A stretch of DNA of 64,000 nt from Dyadobacter jejuensis (GTDB lineage: Bacteria > Bacteroidota > Bacteroidia > Cytophagales > Spirosomataceae): NCBI RefSeq assembly GCF_003149085.1, contig NZ_QGDT01000009.1:166092-230091 (forward strand), read 5' to 3'. A program made the translations under genes and the position numbers. Every line of letters starts with the position of its first letter. The first letter of the stretch is position 1. The notes below the pieces were generated by a model that was not told where the DNA came from, did no database searches, and saw only the letters and a list, made by a program, of their open reading frames with translations. Of the stretch, positions 62,201 through 64,000 are shown in pieces.

Positions 62201-62656
62201 CAAGTTCCAATTGAAGATTCACAAGTCAATAACGCTTATAACGGAATAATACAAAATATTCAAAACAGCCCATTGAGAGTAGGAGAGCAGTTAAATTTAA
62301 TCGGTTATAGCTATGGAAGTGTTCTTCAAGCTCATGTGGCATTGAAGTTGGCGAATTCCGGACATAAAATTGATAATTTGGTTTTAGTTGGAAGTCCAAT
62401 ATCCAATGATTCTGAGCTCTATAAGACTCTAATTAGCCAGAAAAATATTGGGAAAGTAATAAGATACGATATCCCTGGCGACAAATTAAGTAATCCAAAA
62501 TCATTGCTTGATTTTATCCAAGGAGGGCGCCAAAACGGTGACCCAAATAATATCGGAGCAGGATCACATTTCGATTTAGCACGGCCTGGAATCAGCACAT
62601 ACGAAAGAGTAAGAAATGTGGTTGTTGAATGGTTAAAACAACAAGGAGTCAAATAA
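56249..62656 (+). CDS. RHS/YD-repeat polymorphic toxin with C-terminal alpha/beta-hydrolase tip
   Basis: This 2135-residue exported protein has a signal peptide (to about VIAQ). The Bacteroidota RHS N-terminus follows (PNAASLGKYGDIPVGHYTGV, LSYHAGGIKVGEPVSWIGQG), then a long region with YD repeats (residues about 1060-1780: TEYTYDKLLRLDEAKA, YGYDHGDN, FDVRGNITSITRKG). The RHS core covers about 1780-1900 (VLRDHLGNTRVVFSD, YYPFGKSFDGAW, ARWLDPSMESWWEVDGLSEKYYSLSPYAYV, NVINAFDPDGKR). The tip (about 1901-2135) contains LNLIGYSYGSVLQAHVAL, a GxSxG nucleophile elbow of alpha/beta hydrolases near residue 2020, so a lipase- or esterase-type toxin is likely. The tip is much more AT-rich than the shell, consistent with tip exchange. 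Confidence 0.88.
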   Translation: MFKIFTLFTSIVFFALSAVIAQPINTAIKDVSMPAPNAASLGKYGDIPVGHYTGVPNIGMPIHTITDGPLSYPVSLSYHAGGIKVGEPVSWIGQGWSLSGNMISRTIQGKADESCDGYFTSGRFIAVQNDTCIVPAAPYTYVTLQNGNTDAEPDIFSFSVGGCSGKFYIEADMTNDNVVNGKVVLIPKQDVRVTYETSGSCGTLQLKKFTVTTPDGVRYEFGNIDNDANNKGIDIQQFDEIVGSTVSAWQLRRISSADGNYSINLDYVQEKYRYQHKASGSSASTLLPFPTTTPSGSYYYHVTDVLGWRLSSITNGGATNTVTFLAATATREDLSVSPWNVGSSPQPPKALASIQVQSGTLCKKYDLAQSYYEDTTADKSGTTADKRLKLTLVQEKSCDGTVTANPYTFQYHELAGNTSFLPNRMSSGIDHWGFYNGAVTNPHSGLNIPLTKLPTYTVGGYNVHPVKGGANRETNEAMMMLGTLRSISWPTGGLTSFEYQANTVYGNKDVLTFTDMGTMTRAPGGCSVYLVAAGSFNIATQTATEIGNLYYQWIKNPPPPQPSTCSEGTHLDIRLINATTSVVLATVSTSLLSTQTTQTAEGILTELFSGVTIPAGTPLRFEIWGKNMTGSFTLRKLTTTTTSENYAVGGLRIKKVTSNDGTTTGQDVIKSYSYAKAVIPGQSSAILYAKPIYGYVFQGCIGSCNGIRTGSGACPGNASQLLQTHFFFETSVVPLGSFEGYHIGYSAVQEYFNGSNSGYYNLYQYYNDPVQAFNGIPLVPVQPRIGSGEMESKAMRNTFGGDVSYDIYEKKPETPQASLGVYVKFNTYLINGDPGGTPITFWKKYPVLTSPFRYQNVTSYRDGQITAIAKQYNGTNHLQVTKETLSNSDGKVTETEYKYSFGLPGLPAAQLTKFIDLNLLVPLETAVKVGGTIVNGNKTEYGFFDNTSGNFLSTTASATTNFIRPYQFKSYEGAGWVQKGQIDSYHGTGTSTGRAGLPKQFTKTGWLAETYEWTSAGLIKQRKFKDFLWKYEYLTGTNMVSKVTNPDGQFTEYTYDKLLRLDEAKARASNVKTKYTYTFPVVNASGVITSFGNVKSTTTFTATAGSSLATQETFQYVDGLGRGIETVHKGKTPSDTDQVIATAYDNQGRVSKSFEAFAGTANTGAYQAPGTNAHTLTEYEPNPLNRIWKVTPPVWAATTNTYAANTSGDAVLNYNFATGASTTFGANLLTKTTTTDGNGNKSITFTDKKGRMLLSRKANGAESSKSDTYYVYDDKDRLVRVLPPGATWSDTELVFTYQYTNNDLISQKKVPGKAYEAFEYNSRDLPVRYQDPILRANSNRWMGSKYDDYGRLSQKGVYGSGTGDGIVLSNKIIENIYSTATTGIETDKLKTSKVQAFTVADPVVTPAAANAVLQTTFNYDTYGRVSSTTGNNHTNVASTSAESVTYGYDHGDNILSETRTSVHSGGTTSITNTRLFDAWGRLTQTSQSINGASATVISRLAYTAKDQLANKKLGPGTNGLQQVDYAYLTNGLLSSINGTAALSGSTFPVSNMLTNFSTPTFAATTDDLFRQTLEYNTLTTGLSGTAQNSGNIGQMIWQVKGRAAQAYGFTYDYLDRLTSAKYSSYTNTGTINTADYYGEAQTFDVRGNITSITRKGMVKGTANYTNATIDGQTLTIPAGGNLTSQSIGVNSIPPTRVNMDAPHNHLNLPSKFDFGTSNVIELLYDGLGNKLRKTVKTAGTTTLTQDYLDGIELKNNTVEAVYNEEGRAFNNGGTFRYEYVLRDHLGNTRVVFSDKNNSGSIDNTEILSETHYYPFGKSFDGAWYSDATAEKYRYLYNGKELSEEFSLNFYDYGARWLDPSMESWWEVDGLSEKYYSLSPYAYVANNVINAFDPDGKRIFWVGGAGNDQIGWNYTNSWKKAMTEGGINGFTRLNVSHDDPIALKNGGTPWGDIMFTALRRSQSYDLAATYNENDPLGSNRGIYTKQVPIEDSQVNNAYNGIIQNIQNSPLRVGEQLNLIGYSYGSVLQAHVALKLANSGHKIDNLVLVGSPISNDSELYKTLISQKNIGKVIRYDIPGDKLSNPKSLLDFIQGGRQNGDPNNIGAGSHFDLARPGISTYERVRNVVVEWLKQQGVK

Positions 62657-62665
62657 CTTTTAACT

Positions 62666-62947
62666 ATGAATAAAATAGCATTAAGGGTAGCAATTATATT
62701 TTTTGTTTTCTATGGAATAACTTCAACAATTGGATCTATATTCTTAGTGAGTTGGGGGGGGAATAGCAAATTTAAACAAATACTCCTCTTTTTCGAATCA
62801 TTTCCTATTGATTGGAATCGGCTGATAGTAGATTATTCTACATGGTTCTTGTTATTGAATATCCTTTTTTGGTCTTCCATTGTTTATATATTATGTATTG
62901 TTATATTAAAATTTACCACCACCTCAAATACAAAAAATAATAAGTGA
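62666..62947 (+). CDS. small membrane protein, candidate immunity protein
   Basis: A 93-residue protein with two hydrophobic segments (residues about 7-30: ALRVAIIFFVFYGITSTIGSI; and about 60-84: FLLLNILFWSSIVYILCIVIL). It starts 9 bases after the RHS toxin stop, the usual place for immunity genes. Its stop codon overlaps the beginning of the orphan RHS-core cassette. I recognise no family; a membrane immunity protein would fit a lipase-like toxin acting at the envelope. Confidence 0.65.
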   Translation: MNKIALRVAIIFFVFYGITSTIGSIFLVSWGGNSKFKQILLFFESFPIDWNRLIVDYSTWFLLLNILFWSSIVYILCIVILKFTTTSNTKNNK

Positions 62948-63804
62948 AGAGTTCGGCCTTAATTTTAATGATTATGGAGCAAAGTGGCTCGATCCGGGAA
63001 TGGAAAGTTGGTGGGAGATAGATCCATTATCGGAGAAATACTTCAGTACTTCCCCATACAACTATGTGCATAATAACCCGATTAATGCACGAGACCCCGA
63101 TGGACGCATTGTAGTTTTTATAAATGGACAGAAAAGTACAACGCAAGGTCTTCCGCAGTACTGGGAAGGGTTTGATCAGGGAGTTATGACACATTTTAAC
63201 GACGGAAAAGCCCAGTACTACGATGGATCAATCGGTGGATGGGCAAGTACTTTTGGAGGTGGCGTATTTACCGGTATGGGCAATAATATCTCTGCTAGCA
63301 ACCGGTATAGAGCAGGCAAGGAAAAGGGCTATGAAGATGCCGCTGGACTTATAGCCGACTTAGCGAGAGATGATAAAGGTAACATAACAGAAACGATTAA
63401 GATCATCACGCATAGCATGGGTGGAGTTTATGGAAGTGGTTTTATAGGAGGTTTGAAAAAATTCCTGAAAGAAAATCCGGAATTGAATAAACAAGTGAAG
63501 ATAAGTCTGATTGCCCACTTTGATCCGTTTCAGGGAGGTAGTATCATAGCTGATCCCAATGTATTTACCATGCAGTTTATGCATAAATTCGGAATCACAC
63601 AGGACGGTAAAAAGCGAAATGAAAGTGATTCCTTTTGGTGGTTGGCTAATGAAAAAGGTAAAGGGATTAAATCAGAAGTTTATTATAGAAAGCCCAAATG
63701 AAGCTGCTCACGGTATTTCAACGTTTTTTAATGATATTAGAAATTTGAAGCAAGGTAACTACACATGGAGTGGGAGTGCCTGGATTTGTAACACTTGCAA
63801 CTAA
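62943..63804 (+). pseudogene. orphan RHS-core/toxin cassette with hydrolase-like tip
   Basis: The sequence re-enters the conserved RHS core in mid-domain (SEEFGLNFNDYGAKWLDPG, MESWWEIDPLSEKYFSTSPY, NARDPDGRIV), homologous to 61774-61930 of the main gene, without its own start or signal peptide. The tip carries KIITHSMGGVYGSGFIGG, a GxSxG-like hydrolase elbow (H-S-M-G-G), near 63410. The open frame stops at 63701 (YYRKPK). One base less in the AAA there would continue as NEAAHGISTFFNDIRN and end GNYTWSGSAWICNTCN at 63804, a typical tip ending. The gene is therefore probably frameshifted. It can serve as donor of an alternative tip by recombination. Confidence 0.75.
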
Positions 63805-63812
63805 TATGCTCT

Positions 63813-63941
63813 ATGCAAAATCAGGTATGGCTTGTTATACTTATGATTATGGGAAGTTGTTCCCAGTCGCAGAATCAATCGATGGATACACCCGATAAGT
63901 TCAAATGCATATTCTGTTCTATACTGACCCCCTTCTGGTGA
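63813..63941 (+). pseudogene. truncated immunity lipoprotein
   Basis: The frame starts 8 bases after the end of the orphan toxin cassette with MQNQVWLVILMIMGSCSQSQ, a lipoprotein signal with Cys at residue 16, then SMDTPDKFKC. After about 33 codons it runs into repeat-bearing sequence that looks like an insertion-sequence end, and it stops at 63941. Position and signal sequence suggest the immunity gene of the orphan toxin, cut by the insertion. Confidence 0.55.
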
Positions 63942-64000
63942 TACTGACCCCTCTATAAATAGTTTTGGAGCGTAGACTCCAATGGTCTGACAATTTTACA
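63915..64000. mobile_element. probable insertion-sequence end (IS21-like)
   Basis: ATACTGACCCC occurs twice as direct repeats (63921-63931 and 63941-63951, period 20). Repeated CTGACCCC-type motifs within a terminus are characteristic of IS21-family elements. The transposase genes would lie beyond the right edge. The exact boundary is not visible. Confidence 0.5.

Overview
The window looks like a chromosomal segment of a Bacteroidota bacterium, probably of the Cytophagales/Sphingobacteriales type. Evidence seen directly: two SusC/SusD pairs, lipoproteins with Bacteroidota-style lipoboxes, a C-terminal sorting domain of the type IX secretion system (T9SS) with a YPNP motif, porT next to menG, a SecA of 1112 residues, and several TAnnTTTG-like -7 promoter elements. 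The genus cannot be fixed from the sequence alone.

Layout. (1) 1-3200, minus strand: a decayed RHS/YD-repeat polymorphic toxin locus. It has a C-terminal HELAH (M91-like) metallopeptidase domain, an overlapping lipoprotein gene that is a candidate immunity gene, and a second RHS core fragment that runs off the left edge. An 18-bp GC-rich sequence occurs four times here, each time at an Asp codon of a YD-type repeat, and shifts the frame. (2) 3268-24180: core housekeeping and envelope genes. These are a repeat lipoprotein, a class IV aminotransferase, a polyprenyl synthase, a rhomboid protease, phosphatidylserine decarboxylase, secA, a PspC protein, a thiolase, two glycosyltransferases, a large T9SS-exported GH42-like protein, an acyl-CoA dehydrogenase, a PD-(D/E)XK-like protein, a beta-barrel, menG and porT. 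The thiolase and acyl-CoA dehydrogenase genes share palindromic operator-like sites. (3) 24358-31843: tRNA-Val(TAC), a Fic protein preceded by two matching 29-bp dyads, a hipA remnant, a thioredoxin-reductase-like enzyme, a DUF1593 protein, a lipoprotein, a decayed T9SS protein and a YoaK transporter. (4) 32371-45971: one long plus-strand operon of two SusC/SusD pairs, a fasciclin lipoprotein, a DUF5007-like lipoprotein, a phosphodiesterase fused to LamG, and two more surface lipoproteins. It is followed by a LacI regulator divergent from a mannitol-dehydrogenase-family/MFS pair, with two identical operators between them. (5) 50723-54477: a membrane-anchored MutS-like ATPase, then a graveyard of defence-type genes (AAA ATPase, DUF1016/YhcG nuclease, N-terminus of an Eco57I-type restriction-modification enzyme). 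(6) 55189-64000: a second RHS toxin locus. It holds a catalytically degenerate M43 (pappalysin-like) protein, a 2135-residue RHS protein ending in a GYSYG alpha/beta-hydrolase domain, a small two-TM candidate immunity protein, an orphan RHS-core/toxin cassette with its own hydrolase-like domain, and the first codons of a further immunity lipoprotein cut off by what looks like the end of an insertion sequence.

How it fits together: both ends of the window are polymorphic-toxin loci built the same way, with a main toxin, an immunity gene and a displaced RHS-core cassette carrying an alternative tip. The middle is a stable core with a glycan-uptake operon and a probable sugar-acid/polyol catabolic unit. 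The most unusual signals are the 18-bp repeats at Asp codons, the Fic dyads, the degenerate protease beside the RHS gene, and the array of orphan tips.
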